The position numbers were made by a program, and so were the translations under genes. From the NCBI GenBank assembly GCA_021202555.1, contig JAJQCT010000029.1, positions 130,287 through 165,142 on the forward strand: a DNA stretch of 34,856 bases, given 5' to 3'. The notes beneath the pieces were generated by a model that ran no database searches, was not told the DNA's origin, and was given only the letters and a program-made list of their open reading frames with translations. The DNA is from Clostridiales bacterium. Lineage in GTDB: Bacteria > Bacillota > Clostridia > Oscillospirales > CAG-272. Below are positions 9,495-17,371 of the stretch, in pieces (position 1 is the stretch's first letter; each line of letters starts with the position of its first letter).

Positions 9495-10313
9495 TCATAA
9501 TTCAGAGCTTTTGTCGTCTGCCGTCAGTTTGCCGTATTCCTTATAGTAATCGAGCGTGTCAAAGCCGCGCCCTATATGATGTAGCAGATATTTTTCCGCG
9601 ACGGCGCCAAGCTCCGTCATCTCATCATCAGTCAGCGAAAACGATAAAAATCGCTTGGACTCGCACGACGTGATATATTGTATCGCACATCGGACTCCCT
9701 TTGACAGAACTGCAAACGGGCGGGACCACTCCCCGCTGTATTCGCGGTATTCGTTTTCCGACGCGGACGCAACGCAGTTATGACACAAAATATCTCCCTC
9801 AAGAATATCGAGATAATACATTTCCTCGTCATCGCTGCCGCATACGGCGCATCCCGACATATCGGGCGCAAATCCCTCCTCGGCAGCGGCGCGCATTTCA
9901 AACGCAGCCTTTATCATCCCGACTGAGCGCACCCCATTTGAGAGCGCGTAAAGCGTGTTGAGCGTCAGGCGCAAGAGCTCAATATCGACATTTTCCTCGA
10001 CGGAAAGAGCGTCGGCGACATCGCATACGTAAGCTGCAAGCGCGATTTTATAAAGGTCGCCGCGCAGACCGAAAAACGATTCGTGAAGCTCCGACTCGGA
10101 AATATGGTAATACCCGCCGCGATTTTTCGTCAGGACATACGTTGCGAAGCAAAACTGCCGGCTCGTGACCATGTTTTTGCTTTTCAGCGAGCGCACTCCC
10201 TTTCCCGTGACAAACATTTTGCCGTGTTCCGAAGTGAGAATCGTCAAAAGCTTATCGTTGTCACCTTTCGGAAGCTCGCGAAGCACAAGCCCCGTGACGG
10301 AAATTTGCTCCAT
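9495..10313 (-). CDS. recO: DNA repair protein RecO
   Basis: A 272-residue RecO with the N-terminal OB-fold beginning ISVTGLVLRELPKGDNDK, a helical middle, and a zinc site of the CxxC...CxxC type (Cys155, Cys158, Cys177, Cys180). RecO works with RecR and RecF to load RecA on gapped, SSB-coated DNA and anneals strands. The gene follows era by a few bases with a weak AGGT site, which suggests coupling. Its stop overlaps a possible upstream start of mutS2. The era-recO order is typical of Clostridia. Confidence 0.93.
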   Translation of the reverse strand: MEQISVTGLVLRELPKGDNDKLLTILTSEHGKMFVTGKGVRSLKSKNMVTSRQFCFATYVLTKNRGGYYHISESELHESFFGLRGDLYKIALAAYVCDVADALSVEENVDIELLRLTLNTLYALSNGVRSVGMIKAAFEMRAAAEEGFAPDMSGCAVCGSDDEEMYYLDILEGDILCHNCVASASENEYREYSGEWSRPFAVLSKGVRCAIQYITSCESKRFLSFSLTDDEMTELGAVAEKYLLHHIGRGFDTLDYYKEYGKLTADDKSSEL

Positions 10314-10316
10314 GAC

Positions 10317-11210
10317 CTACACGAGATTTTTCGGATCGTATCCGAAATCCTTCAAAAATCCGCCGCGGTCACGCCAGTTTTCCTTTACCTTGACCCAAAG
10401 ATCAACGTAAACTGGAACTCCGAAAAACTCCTCAAGGTCTTCCCTTGCGTACTGCCCGATTTTTTTAATCATTTCCCCGCCGTGACCGATGATGATTTTC
10501 TTATGTGTCTCGCGCTCACAGTATATCTCGGCGCGTATGCTGACACGGCTTTTGTTTTCCTTGAATTCCTCGACGACTACAGCGGTGCCGTGAGGGATTT
10601 CCTCGTTCAGAAGACGCAGAAGCTTCTCGCGGATTATCTCAGCTGAGTATGTCCTCTCGGGCATATCCGTTATCTCGCCGTCGGGGAAAAACCACTCTCC
10701 CTCGTGCAGCAGCTTCGACGTCTCGTCAAGCACCTCATCGACACCACGCCCCTTCAAGGCTGAAATCGGCACGACAGCGGCATAATCGGAGATTTCGGCG
10801 TAGCTCGTTATAGATTTCGCGATCGACTCGGGATCAGACCTGTCAATTTTGTTGAGCGCCAGAATAATCGGCGTTCCCGCGCGATTGAGCCTACCTATTA
10901 TTGATGTTTCAATCTCGCCGGCGGGCTTGTCAGCTTCGGCAACGAGAATCGCCGCGTCGCATCCGACCATGCTCCCCTCCGCGCTTTTGACCATGTAATC
11001 GCCGAGCTTCGTTCTCGGCTTATGAATCCCCGGCGTGTCAAGGAACACGTACTGCTCCTCTCCGCGCGTTAAAATTCCCGTTATTCTGCTTCTCGTCGTC
11101 TGCGGCTTTGACGAAACAATCGACACCTTTTCGCCGAGCATTTTGTTGAGAAGGGTCGATTTGCCCACGTTAGGGCGACCGACTATTGCGACAAACGCTG
11201 TTTTCTTCAT
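10317..11210 (-). CDS. era: GTPase Era
   Basis: A 297-residue Era GTPase. G1 is GRPNVGKS (11-18), the switch region has KPQTTR, G3 is DTPG (58-61) and G4 is NKID (119-122). A C-terminal KH domain carries IIIGHGGEMIKKIG. Era binds the 3' end of 16S rRNA and helps mature the 30S subunit. The ATG overlaps the ybeY stop as ATGA. Together with ybeY upstream this forms a ribosome-maturation pair. The dgkA and cdd genes often found between ybeY and era in Firmicutes are absent. Confidence 0.96.
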   Translation of the reverse strand: MKKTAFVAIVGRPNVGKSTLLNKMLGEKVSIVSSKPQTTRSRITGILTRGEEQYVFLDTPGIHKPRTKLGDYMVKSAEGSMVGCDAAILVAEADKPAGEIETSIIGRLNRAGTPIILALNKIDRSDPESIAKSITSYAEISDYAAVVPISALKGRGVDEVLDETSKLLHEGEWFFPDGEITDMPERTYSAEIIREKLLRLLNEEIPHGTAVVVEEFKENKSRVSIRAEIYCERETHKKIIIGHGGEMIKKIGQYAREDLEEFFGVPVYVDLWVKVKENWRDRGGFLKDFGYDPKNLV

Positions 11211-11782
11211 TGATTTTCCATGCCTTTCATATCTTCGGATTCTCCCGCGGATTTTCCGGCGGATTTTCCGGCGGATTTTCCGTCGGATTTACCGTTGCCC
11301 ACGTCTTCAAGCCCGAGCATTTTCATGGCAAGACGCTGCTTTTCGCGCATGATGCGCTCATCCTCCTCGCTCGTCACATGATCGTAGCCGAGAAGGTGCA
11401 GCGTCGAATGCACCGTCAGAAACGACAGCTCCCGCTCGAAGCTGTGACCGTAAAGCTCCGACTGACGCGCCGCGTGTTCGGCTGATATTACTATATCGCC
11501 GAGCGAAATGTAGCCGAAGTCGGGCAGCTCCTCTCCCCTTTCGTACTGCGGAAACGACAGCACGTCCGTTGCGGCGTCGATTCCCCTGTATTCCCTGTTT
11601 ATATCGCGTATCTCCTCATCGTCCGTTATGACGACGGATACCTCTGCGGGTCTATCAAAGCCCTCAAGGTCAAGCACCGCGCCGACGGAGCGCCGTATGA
11701 GCTTTTGCTGCTTTATCGTCACGTGCTTTACGTTCTGGTCGTCGTCGATTATGACCCTAAGCTTTCTTTTCAAATTTTCCAC
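11207..11782 (-). CDS. ybeY: Endoribonuclease YbeY (rRNA maturation factor)
   Basis: About 191 residues. The zinc motif HSTLHLLGYDH and preceding TDVLSFP segment identify YbeY, a metal-dependent RNase active in 16S rRNA 3'-end maturation and 70S quality control. The GTG at 11782 (GTG GAA AAT TTG) is the likely start, with GGGG about 7 nt upstream; it overlaps the phoH end by 26 nt. An in-frame ATG at 11845 would add 21 residues of non-family sequence. After the conserved domain comes an unusual Gly-Lys-Ser-rich tail encoded by a 12-bp tandem repeat, ending with the ATGA overlap with era. Confidence 0.92.
   Translation of the reverse strand: MENLKRKLRVIIDDDQNVKHVTIKQQKLIRRSVGAVLDLEGFDRPAEVSVVITDDEEIRDINREYRGIDAATDVLSFPQYERGEELPDFGYISLGDIVISAEHAARQSELYGHSFERELSFLTVHSTLHLLGYDHVTSEEDERIMREKQRLAMKMLGLEDVGNGKSDGKSAGKSAGKSAGESEDMKGMENQ
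11236..11295 (-). repeat. 12-bp tandem repeat, five units, inside the ybeY 3' end
   Basis: Five consecutive 12-base units on the plus strand (CGGATTTTCCGG and variants) span 11236-11295. In the ybeY frame they encode a repeating four-residue tail of the form Gly-Lys-Ser-Ala/Asp. The length is a multiple of three, so unit gain or loss keeps the frame and the overlap with era. Confidence 0.85.
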
Positions 11783-12791
11783 CCGCTTTCCCCATTTTGT
11801 ATTTTTCTGCGCCTCTCTCCTTATGCGCGCGCTCGCCCGTCTCATACGCGAGAATTATTTTCTGCACAAGCTTATGACGCACGACATCCCTTTCAGTAAA
11901 TCTGTGAATGGCAATATCGTCAATCCCGTCAAGGAATTTCACAGCCTCCGCAAGCCCGCTTTTCACCCCGCGCGGCAAATCCGTCTGCGTGAGATCCCCC
12001 GTAACGACAATCTTCGAGCCAAAGCCGAGCCGCGTCAGAAACATTTTCATCTGCTCGTGAGTCGTGTTCTGCGCCTCATCGAGTATTATAAACGAATCGT
12101 CGAGCGTCCGCCCGCGCATATATGCGAGCGGCGCTATCTCTATCGTCCCGCGCTCGATATGGCGCGTATAGCTCTCGGAGCCGAGCATTTCGTGAAGCGC
12201 GTCGTGCAGCGGACGAAGATACGGGTCAATTTTCGTCTGTAGATCTCCGGGCAGAAATCCGAGCTTTTCTCCCGCCTCGACCGCAGGGCGTGTCAGAATT
12301 ATTCTTTGAACGTCCCTCTCGCGCAGCGCCTTGACAGCCATCGCGACCGCTAAAAACGTCTTGCCTGTTCCTGCCGGTCCCACGCCGAAAACGACGGTAT
12401 TTTTCCTTATCGCATCCACATATCTTTTCTGACCGACCGTTTTCGCTTTGATAGGCTTGCCCTTTACCGTGACGCATACGGCGTCGCTGAGCGGCTCAAG
12501 CTTGTCCGCATCCCCGTCGGCGACAGCCGAAATCACGTAATCGACAAGACTGTCCGACAGCTCCTCCTCGTATCCCGCCGCCTCGCAGAGATATTCCACT
12601 GCGCGGTACGCGAGATTGACAGCATCATCGCCGCCCGATATGACTATATTGTCGCCGGCGCTCTCCTCCGACAGCCTGTTGTGGATTTTGACGCCGAATT
12701 TTTCCTCAAGCGCCCGCAGATTGCGGTCAAAGCTGCCGAACACGCGCCCCGTTATTTCGCTCGATTCTGTTCTGATACTTCTTTCAGCCAT
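11757..12791 (-). CDS. phoH: PhoH-like ATPase
   Basis: A 344-residue PhoH/PhoL-type P-loop ATPase. A KH-like N-terminal region of about 110 residues precedes the ATPase domain. Walker A is GPAGTGKT (138-145) and Walker B is SFIILDEAQN, with the TGDLTQTDLP sensor segment after it. PhoH proteins are predicted RNA-associated ATPases and are usually next to ybeY, as here. The gene starts 23 nt after the yqfD stop with a weak GGATG site and overlaps ybeY by about 26 nt. Confidence 0.95.
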   Translation of the reverse strand: MAERSIRTESSEITGRVFGSFDRNLRALEEKFGVKIHNRLSEESAGDNIVISGGDDAVNLAYRAVEYLCEAAGYEEELSDSLVDYVISAVADGDADKLEPLSDAVCVTVKGKPIKAKTVGQKRYVDAIRKNTVVFGVGPAGTGKTFLAVAMAVKALRERDVQRIILTRPAVEAGEKLGFLPGDLQTKIDPYLRPLHDALHEMLGSESYTRHIERGTIEIAPLAYMRGRTLDDSFIILDEAQNTTHEQMKMFLTRLGFGSKIVVTGDLTQTDLPRGVKSGLAEAVKFLDGIDDIAIHRFTERDVVRHKLVQKIILAYETGERAHKERGAEKYKMGKAGGKFEKKA

Positions 12792-12814
12792 TTTCGCATC
12801 CGTAAATTTTATTT

Positions 12815-14026
12815 TCAGGGAGTGACCTCAAATTCAAGCGTAAGCGCCGCATCTGCAATCACGGTGAGAACACAGGTTATGACGTAAGCGTCCCCCGCCT
12901 CGTTCATTCCTGACTCGGTTTGATAGGCGAGAAGCTCCGCCTCCTCCGTCGCCTCAATAAACGCAGCGTGATATTCCGTATACGCCGCAGCAGCAGCCTC
13001 AGCCTCCGTCAATGTAACGGATTTGCACTCACTCTTCGTGTGAGTTACGGTTATGACGCTCACGGGAAGCTTTACCGTGCCGAAAAGGTCAACGTCCCCA
13101 TACATAATTATTGTATCATAAAATGAGGTGTCAATGCTACCCCCAATACCGAAAAAAATCTCTTTTGAGAAAAATTTTATTCCGTATTCTCTGATTACGT
13201 CGTCAGTTTCGACCAAAATCTCCGTCTTAAGCGGCACGGTAACTGTAAATGAGCGCTCCGTTCTGATAAAAACCTCGCCCTCGGCGTAGACGTATTTCGT
13301 CGGCGCGTTCGTATATTCCATCACGCCCGTTATAAGAAGCTGTCCCTTTGTCACCTCGTCGCCGATTTTGACAGTACTTCTTCCCTCGCGCACGGACACC
13401 TGCGTGACAGTTCCCGAAAGCGACGATATGATGTTCGCGCAGACACCGTCAGACCTCTCGCTCCCCGCGTCCCCGCTGCCCGCGCTGTATTCTCTTACCT
13501 CAACGTAAGCGACGCTGCCGCGCATATTGACGGAAATCCATGAAAGATTTTCGGAGTTCATCAAAAGCACGTTATGCATCTCGTCAAAATCAACTCCGTC
13601 GATATACGTGCCAAGGCGAAAATCAACGGCGTCAAGCTGCGCGATTATATCCTCGTCGGAAACGCTCTCGTTGCCGACAATCTCGATTCGCCACACGAAT
13701 TTCCCCGCGAGGAAAAGCGAGAGCGCCGTCAGAATCGCTCCCGCGAAAATTCCGAAACGAAGCTTATATCGCGAAAAGAGCGCGGGAACACCGAATCTTC
13801 TCTCCCGAAGGGGCGAAATTCCCGCCTCGTCAAGTATGCGGTGAAGCGTTTTTATGTCGGAGAGCTTTACTGTAAGACCTCTGACATCTGTTCCGCGGTA
13901 TTTCCCCGCGCGCCCGATAAAAACGGGTATTTTCAGCTCAAAGCACATTTTCGTCACCGCGTCCGCGTCACAGGGGGCGAGCAAAAGCCGCGCGTACCCG
14001 ATAAAAAAGAGAAAAATCCGCTTCAT
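12815..14026 (-). CDS. yqfD: Sporulation protein YqfD
   Basis: A 403-residue membrane protein. It has an N-terminal ~88-residue cytoplasmic part, one transmembrane helix (about 89-111) and a large extracytoplasmic region beginning IEIVGNESVSDEDIIAQL, a POTRA/FtsQ-like stretch. This architecture and the position between yqfC and phoH identify YqfD, required for efficient sporulation in B. subtilis and expressed in the mother cell there. The ATG has GGGGAGG upstream within the end of yqfC and overlaps the yqfC stop by 4 nt. The C-terminal ~60 residues are Ala/Glu-rich. Confidence 0.9.
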   Translation of the reverse strand: MKRIFLFFIGYARLLLAPCDADAVTKMCFELKIPVFIGRAGKYRGTDVRGLTVKLSDIKTLHRILDEAGISPLRERRFGVPALFSRYKLRFGIFAGAILTALSLFLAGKFVWRIEIVGNESVSDEDIIAQLDAVDFRLGTYIDGVDFDEMHNVLLMNSENLSWISVNMRGSVAYVEVREYSAGSGDAGSERSDGVCANIISSLSGTVTQVSVREGRSTVKIGDEVTKGQLLITGVMEYTNAPTKYVYAEGEVFIRTERSFTVTVPLKTEILVETDDVIREYGIKFFSKEIFFGIGGSIDTSFYDTIIMYGDVDLFGTVKLPVSVITVTHTKSECKSVTLTEAEAAAAAYTEYHAAFIEATEEAELLAYQTESGMNEAGDAYVITCVLTVIADAALTLEFEVTP

Positions 14027-14340
14027 TTGAAGTCCTCCCCGACCGAAATCGAAAAGGACGTTATTTTCCCTCGAATCGAAATATCCGCGCCGCTGTAATG
14101 CACGATGTCAAGCCCCGAGCCGACAATTTCAAGCGCTGCGCCCTCTCCCACGGTCATGACGGAGATTGTCTGCTTGCTGTACGACAAAATGTGCGCGCAT
14201 CCCGAGATATAGGCGCCCGCCCCGTCAGTCACCGTCAGCGTCCAGCCGCCCGGGAAAGCCTCAGCCGGCATTTCAAAAATTCTCCCTACCACAGACGACG
14301 CCGCGTCTTTGATTTTTTCGCTCCGAAACGTATCATTCAC
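14023..14340 (-). CDS. yqfC: Sporulation protein YqfC (YabP/YqfC family)
   Basis: A 105-residue protein matching the YabP/YqfC family: a short helical start, then a beta-rich core including SGCAHILSYSKQTISV and DISIRGKITSFSIS. It is the first gene of the minus-strand yqfC-yqfD-phoH-ybeY-era-recO run, and YabP/YqfC proteins function in the sporulating mother cell. GGGGTGA lies immediately before the ATG. It is divergent from ylbJ across a 54-nt gap, so the two sporulation genes probably share a control region. Confidence 0.9.
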   Translation of the reverse strand: MNDTFRSEKIKDAASSVVGRIFEMPAEAFPGGWTLTVTDGAGAYISGCAHILSYSKQTISVMTVGEGAALEIVGSGLDIVHYSGADISIRGKITSFSISVGEDFK

Positions 14341-14394
14341 CCCGCAAAATCATATATTTTCGTGTATTATTTTTATGCTGCGGGGGCTTTTATA

Positions 14395-15564
14395 ATGACA
14401 GACGCGGGGCGTAAAGCGGTAATAAAACGGAAATTCGGGCGGTATGGCGGGACTGTCGCCGGCATTGCCGCGATTTTCCTTTCGACGATGTTTTTTATCA
14501 TGCCTGACACGTCGTCGGAATCAGTCAAAGCCTCGCTTCTGCGCTGCGCCGACAACGTAATTCCCGTAATATTTCCCTTCACCGTCGCATCGAACCTCTT
14601 TTCCGCGTCTGGCGTTTCCGATTTTGTCAATGAGGCGCTCTCACGCCCCTTTCGATTTCTTTTCGGAATGAGGCGCGGCGCGTCTGCGGTGCTTTCGGGG
14701 CTTCTTTTCGGCTTCCCGATAGGAGCGCTCGCCGCCTCAAAGCTCTTTTCGGGCGGAAAAATCACAAAGGCGGAATGCGAACGGCTTTTGTGCTTTGCCT
14801 GCGCCGCATCCCCTCCCTATCCCGTGCTTGCCGTCGGCAGGGCGCTTTTCGGCTCGGCGCTCTCTGGATTTTTAATCTGGTCATCTCAGGCTGCCGTCTC
14901 GCTCTCGGTCGGAATTCTGCTGAATCTCATCAGACCGCTGGGAGACGCTGATTTGCCGCCCGAACGGGAAGACAGCGACATAAGCCGCGTATCGCTTCCG
15001 CGTGTGCTGACAAAAGCGGTGTCAGATGCGTCGGGCGTGATGATAAGCGTGTGCGGCGCCGTCGTGTTTTTTTCCCTTTCGTCAGATGTCATCTCCGCGG
15101 CAATTTCGGGCTTTTCAGACAACGCTTACATCACGCTTGCCGTAAAATCGATTTTTGAGTTTACATCCGGCTGCGCCTCCTCCGCCGCACTTTACGGCGC
15201 GGGGGAAATCTCATTCGCGTCAGCGATGTTCTTTGCGGGGCTTTCCGTCGGAACGTCGGGCTTTTCCGTCATGTGTCAAACGGACTCCGTTGTCGGCAGC
15301 GCGGGAGATTTGAATATTTACCCTTACATCGCCTCAAAGCTGGCGTCGGGCGTTCTGACAGGCGTAATATGCTTTGCCGCTGCCGAAATTTTCCCGTGCT
15401 TTTCCGAAAGCGCTCCCGCATCTCTCATCGGAGAAGCAGTCAATTACGTCGCCTCGCAGCGGCTCTTTTCGATAATATTCGCGCTCCTCGCCGTCTTTTT
15501 GTCCTTTTTGTCGCTTTTAATCAAATATCGCCCTTGCAAAAAGCAAAAAAAAGGTGTAAAATAA
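14395..15564 (+). CDS. ylbJ: Sporulation integral membrane protein YlbJ-like
   Basis: About 389 residues with roughly nine hydrophobic helices. The segment NVIPVIFPFTVASNLF and the following LLFGFPIGALAAS fit the nucleoside-recognition/'gate' domain of YlbJ, and YlbJ is required for sporulation in B. subtilis. The ATG at 14395 is chosen because GGGGG lies about 8 nt upstream; a longer upstream reading frame runs antisense through yqfC and is unlikely. The gene is divergent from yqfC and followed by a small Cys-rich gene in the same direction. Confidence 0.87.
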   Translation: MTDAGRKAVIKRKFGRYGGTVAGIAAIFLSTMFFIMPDTSSESVKASLLRCADNVIPVIFPFTVASNLFSASGVSDFVNEALSRPFRFLFGMRRGASAVLSGLLFGFPIGALAASKLFSGGKITKAECERLLCFACAASPPYPVLAVGRALFGSALSGFLIWSSQAAVSLSVGILLNLIRPLGDADLPPEREDSDISRVSLPRVLTKAVSDASGVMISVCGAVVFFSLSSDVISAAISGFSDNAYITLAVKSIFEFTSGCASSAALYGAGEISFASAMFFAGLSVGTSGFSVMCQTDSVVGSAGDLNIYPYIASKLASGVLTGVICFAAAEIFPCFSESAPASLIGEAVNYVASQRLFSIIFALLAVFLSFLSLLIKYRPCKKQKKGVK

Positions 15565-15618
15565 TACGTAAGCATTCAGACTGTACAGTAAAGGCGATTG
15601 GAAAGGAATCTGACGTTC

Positions 15619-15825
15619 ATGAAGCGAAAGCAAAAATATGGGTCATGCGCCTGCATTAACTGTACATACGGGAAGCCCCTCATGGAGGGACGGGTTGTGC
15701 TTTGCAAAAAAAAAGGTCTTGTCAAGCCGGACGCAATATGCGGAAAATATATGTACGATCCGCTTAAACGGCGAATCAGCCCGCTGCCGCCCATACCGAA
15801 AATAACGCTTCCGACGGACGACTGA
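15619..15825 (+). CDS. Small Cys-rich protein, unknown function
   Basis: A 68-residue protein with five cysteines: a tight cluster at 10, 12 and 15 (CACINC), then Cys29 and Cys41. It has a basic N-terminus and a Pro-rich C-terminus (PLPPIPK). The spacing suggests a metal or Fe-S site rather than disulfides, but I do not recognise the family. GGAAAGGAA about 10 nt before the ATG supports translation. It follows ylbJ by 54 nt in the same direction, so co-expression is likely. Confidence 0.7.
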   Translation: MKRKQKYGSCACINCTYGKPLMEGRVVLCKKKGLVKPDAICGKYMYDPLKRRISPLPPIPKITLPTDD

Positions 15826-15839
15826 CAAAAAATTTTCGC

Positions 15840-15863
15840 TTTTTTCGCTCTCCGGCGAAAAAA
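15840..15863 (+). terminator. Possible weak terminator hairpin
   Basis: TTTTTTCGC (15840-15848) and GCGAAAAAA (15855-15863) pair around a 6-nt loop after the small Cys-rich gene. The stem has only three GC pairs and the tail is just TTT, so terminator function is uncertain. Confidence 0.3.
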
Positions 15864-15877
15864 TTTCCGAAAACCAC

Positions 15878-15906
15878 TTGACATTTTCGATTTATTGTAG
15901 TATGAT
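15878..15906 (+). promoter_or_regulatory. Strong SigA-type promoter for tRNA-Lys
   Basis: TTGACA at 15878-15883 and TATGAT at 15901-15906 are separated by exactly 17 bases. The tRNA begins 20 nt after the -10 box, so the leader would be about 13 nt. Confidence 0.85.
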
Positions 15907-15926
15907 AACAAGGCGCACGAAAAAAT

Positions 15927-15999
15927 GCCCCATTAGCTCAGCCGGTAGAGCACTTGACTTTTAATCAAGGTGTCCGGAGTTCGATTCTCCGATGGAGCA
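15927..15999 (+). tRNA. tRNA-Lys (anticodon UUU)
   Basis: A 73-nt cloverleaf folds by eye: acceptor GCCCCAT/ATGGAGC, D stem GCTC/GAGC, anticodon stem CTTGA/TCAAG with loop CTTTTAA (anticodon TTT), T stem CGGAG/CTCCG with loop TTCGATT, and discriminator A. The 3' CCA is not encoded and must be added. The third acceptor pair is a C3-A70 mismatch. A strong promoter precedes it and an intrinsic terminator follows. Confidence 0.95.
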
Positions 16000-16014
16000 T
16001 TATGCATATGCGGC

Positions 16015-16047
16015 AAAAAAGACGCACTTCGCGTCTTTTTTGTTTTT
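16015..16047 (+). terminator. Intrinsic terminator of tRNA-Lys
   Basis: GACGC (16021-16025) and GCGTC (16031-16035) pair around ACTTC. The stem is extended by six A pairing with six T, and TTTTTTGTTTTT follows. The symmetric A/T flanks make it potentially bidirectional. Confidence 0.85.
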
Positions 16048-16061
16048 CACGCGATTTATCA

Positions 16062-16090
16062 TTGACAGCGCGCAAAAATCGTTGTAAAAT
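16062..16090 (+). promoter_or_regulatory. SigA-type promoter for the plus-strand oxidoreductase
   Basis: TTGACA at 16062-16067 and TAAAAT at 16085-16090 have a 17-base spacer. They stand about 60 nt before the ATG of the Gfo/Idh/MocA gene. Confidence 0.75.
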
Positions 16091-16152
16091 TAAATGCGGC
16101 GGCAGATATGCCGCTGTGTGATGAATAAATTCAGAGGGGAAAAGGAAAAACC

Positions 16153-17241
16153 ATGTCTTATCTGCTTGAAAAATACGGGAGTGAGATTTTCGTTCCCGAT
16201 AAAAAGCCCGCGCCCGCAAATGTCGCGCGCGGCGAATTTAAAATTGCAGCCGTAGGTCTTGAACACAATCACATTTACGGAATGTGTTCGGGGCTGAAGG
16301 AAGCGGGAGCCGATATAAAATGGGTGTACGACCGCGACGAAGGAAAGGTCGCGGATTTTATAAAGCGTTATCCCGAGGCGATGCCCGCGCGCTCGGAGGA
16401 TGAAATTTTATCCGATCCCGAGGTAAAGCTCGTATGCTCTGCCGATATAACGTCGGAAAGGTGCGGTCACGGGATTCGCGCGATGAGGGCGGGCAAGGAC
16501 TTTTTTTCCGACAAAGCGCCAATGACAACGCTCGCTCAGCTTGATGAGGCGAGACGCACAATTGCAGAAACGGGACGCAAATACATGGTTTATTACAGCG
16601 AGCGCCTTCATTCGGAGGCATCCGTTTACGCAGGACAGCTCATCTCGCGAGGAGCCATAGGGCGTGTGCTTCAGACAATCGGAATGGGACCCCACCGTGA
16701 AAATCCGCCGCGTCCCGACTGGTTTTACATCAAGGAAAAATACGGCGGAATCCTCTGCGATATAGGCAGCCATCAGATTGAGCAGTTTCTCTTTTATACG
16801 GGAGCCGAAAACGCCTCCGTCGTGAACAGTCACACGGCGAATTACGCGCATCCCGAGCATCCCGAGCTTGACGACTTCGGCGATGCGAATCTCGTCGGCG
16901 ACAACGGCACGTCGGGATATTTCCGAATCGATTGGTTCACGCCTCGCGGACTTTCGACGTGGGGCGACGGAAGAATGTTCATTCTCGGCACCGACGGCTA
17001 CATTGAGCTTCGCAAATACTGCAACATCGGAACGCGCGAGGGCGGCGGTCAGGTATTCCTCGTTGACGGGGACGGCGAGCATCATTTGAGCGTATCAGGC
17101 GACGTGGGCTATCCCTATTTTCCCGCGCTGATAAACGACTGCATAAACCGCACTGAGACTGCGATGTCGCAAAAGCACGCGCTTTTGGCGGCTGAGCTTT
17201 GCATTCGCGCACAGATGATGTCAACGCGAATCGAGGGATGA
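16153..17241 (+). CDS. Gfo/Idh/MocA family oxidoreductase, atypical nucleotide-binding motif
   Basis: A 362-residue protein. After a 30-residue extension comes a Rossmann-like first strand, IAAVGLEHNHIYGM, where the usual GxGxxG is replaced by G-L-E-H-N-H. The active-site region reads DKAPMTT in place of EKP, keeping the lysine. The catalytic-domain motif GGILCDIGSHQIEQF is typical of the family. Members oxidise, reduce or hydrolyse sugars and cyclitols with NAD(P); this branch's substrate is unknown. The ATG has AGGGGAAAAGG upstream and a good promoter, so it appears to be a single-gene unit, convergent with a second Gfo/Idh/MocA gene. Confidence 0.85.
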   Translation: MSYLLEKYGSEIFVPDKKPAPANVARGEFKIAAVGLEHNHIYGMCSGLKEAGADIKWVYDRDEGKVADFIKRYPEAMPARSEDEILSDPEVKLVCSADITSERCGHGIRAMRAGKDFFSDKAPMTTLAQLDEARRTIAETGRKYMVYYSERLHSEASVYAGQLISRGAIGRVLQTIGMGPHRENPPRPDWFYIKEKYGGILCDIGSHQIEQFLFYTGAENASVVNSHTANYAHPEHPELDDFGDANLVGDNGTSGYFRIDWFTPRGLSTWGDGRMFILGTDGYIELRKYCNIGTREGGGQVFLVDGDGEHHLSVSGDVGYPYFPALINDCINRTETAMSQKHALLAAELCIRAQMMSTRIEG

Positions 17242-17323
17242 AGCGGGGACGCGCGGGTCAGTGCGTTCTTTCGCCGATTTTCGACATTTACCGCAAAATC
17301 AGCAAAATATTTTCGGCGTGAGC

Positions 17324-17367
17324 AAAAATCCCGTCGGCGCTTTGTCAAGCGCTGACGGGATTTTTTT
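17324..17367. terminator. Bidirectional intrinsic terminator between convergent oxidoreductase genes
   Basis: AAAAATCCCGTCGGCGC (17324-17340) pairs with GCGCTGACGGGATTTTT (17349-17365) around TTTGTCAA, with one internal mismatch and more T after it. A-run and T-run flank a GC-rich stem, so it can serve both the plus gene ending at 17241 and the minus gene ending at 17372. Confidence 0.85.
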
Positions 17368-17371
17368 GATT

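Noticed and set aside
14350-14379. SigE-type promoter between yqfC and ylbJ
   Set aside because: An ATATT-like -35 can be found, but no CATACAAT-like -10 lies at the right spacing.
14340-14384. CCCCGCA...TGCGGGG inverted repeat between yqfC and ylbJ as an operator
   Set aside because: It is formed by the two divergent G-rich ribosome sites, which produce such symmetry by themselves.
14098-14394. 99-codon upstream extension of ylbJ
   Set aside because: It would be antisense to yqfC; the ATG at 14395 has a good ribosome site and starts the conserved membrane domain.
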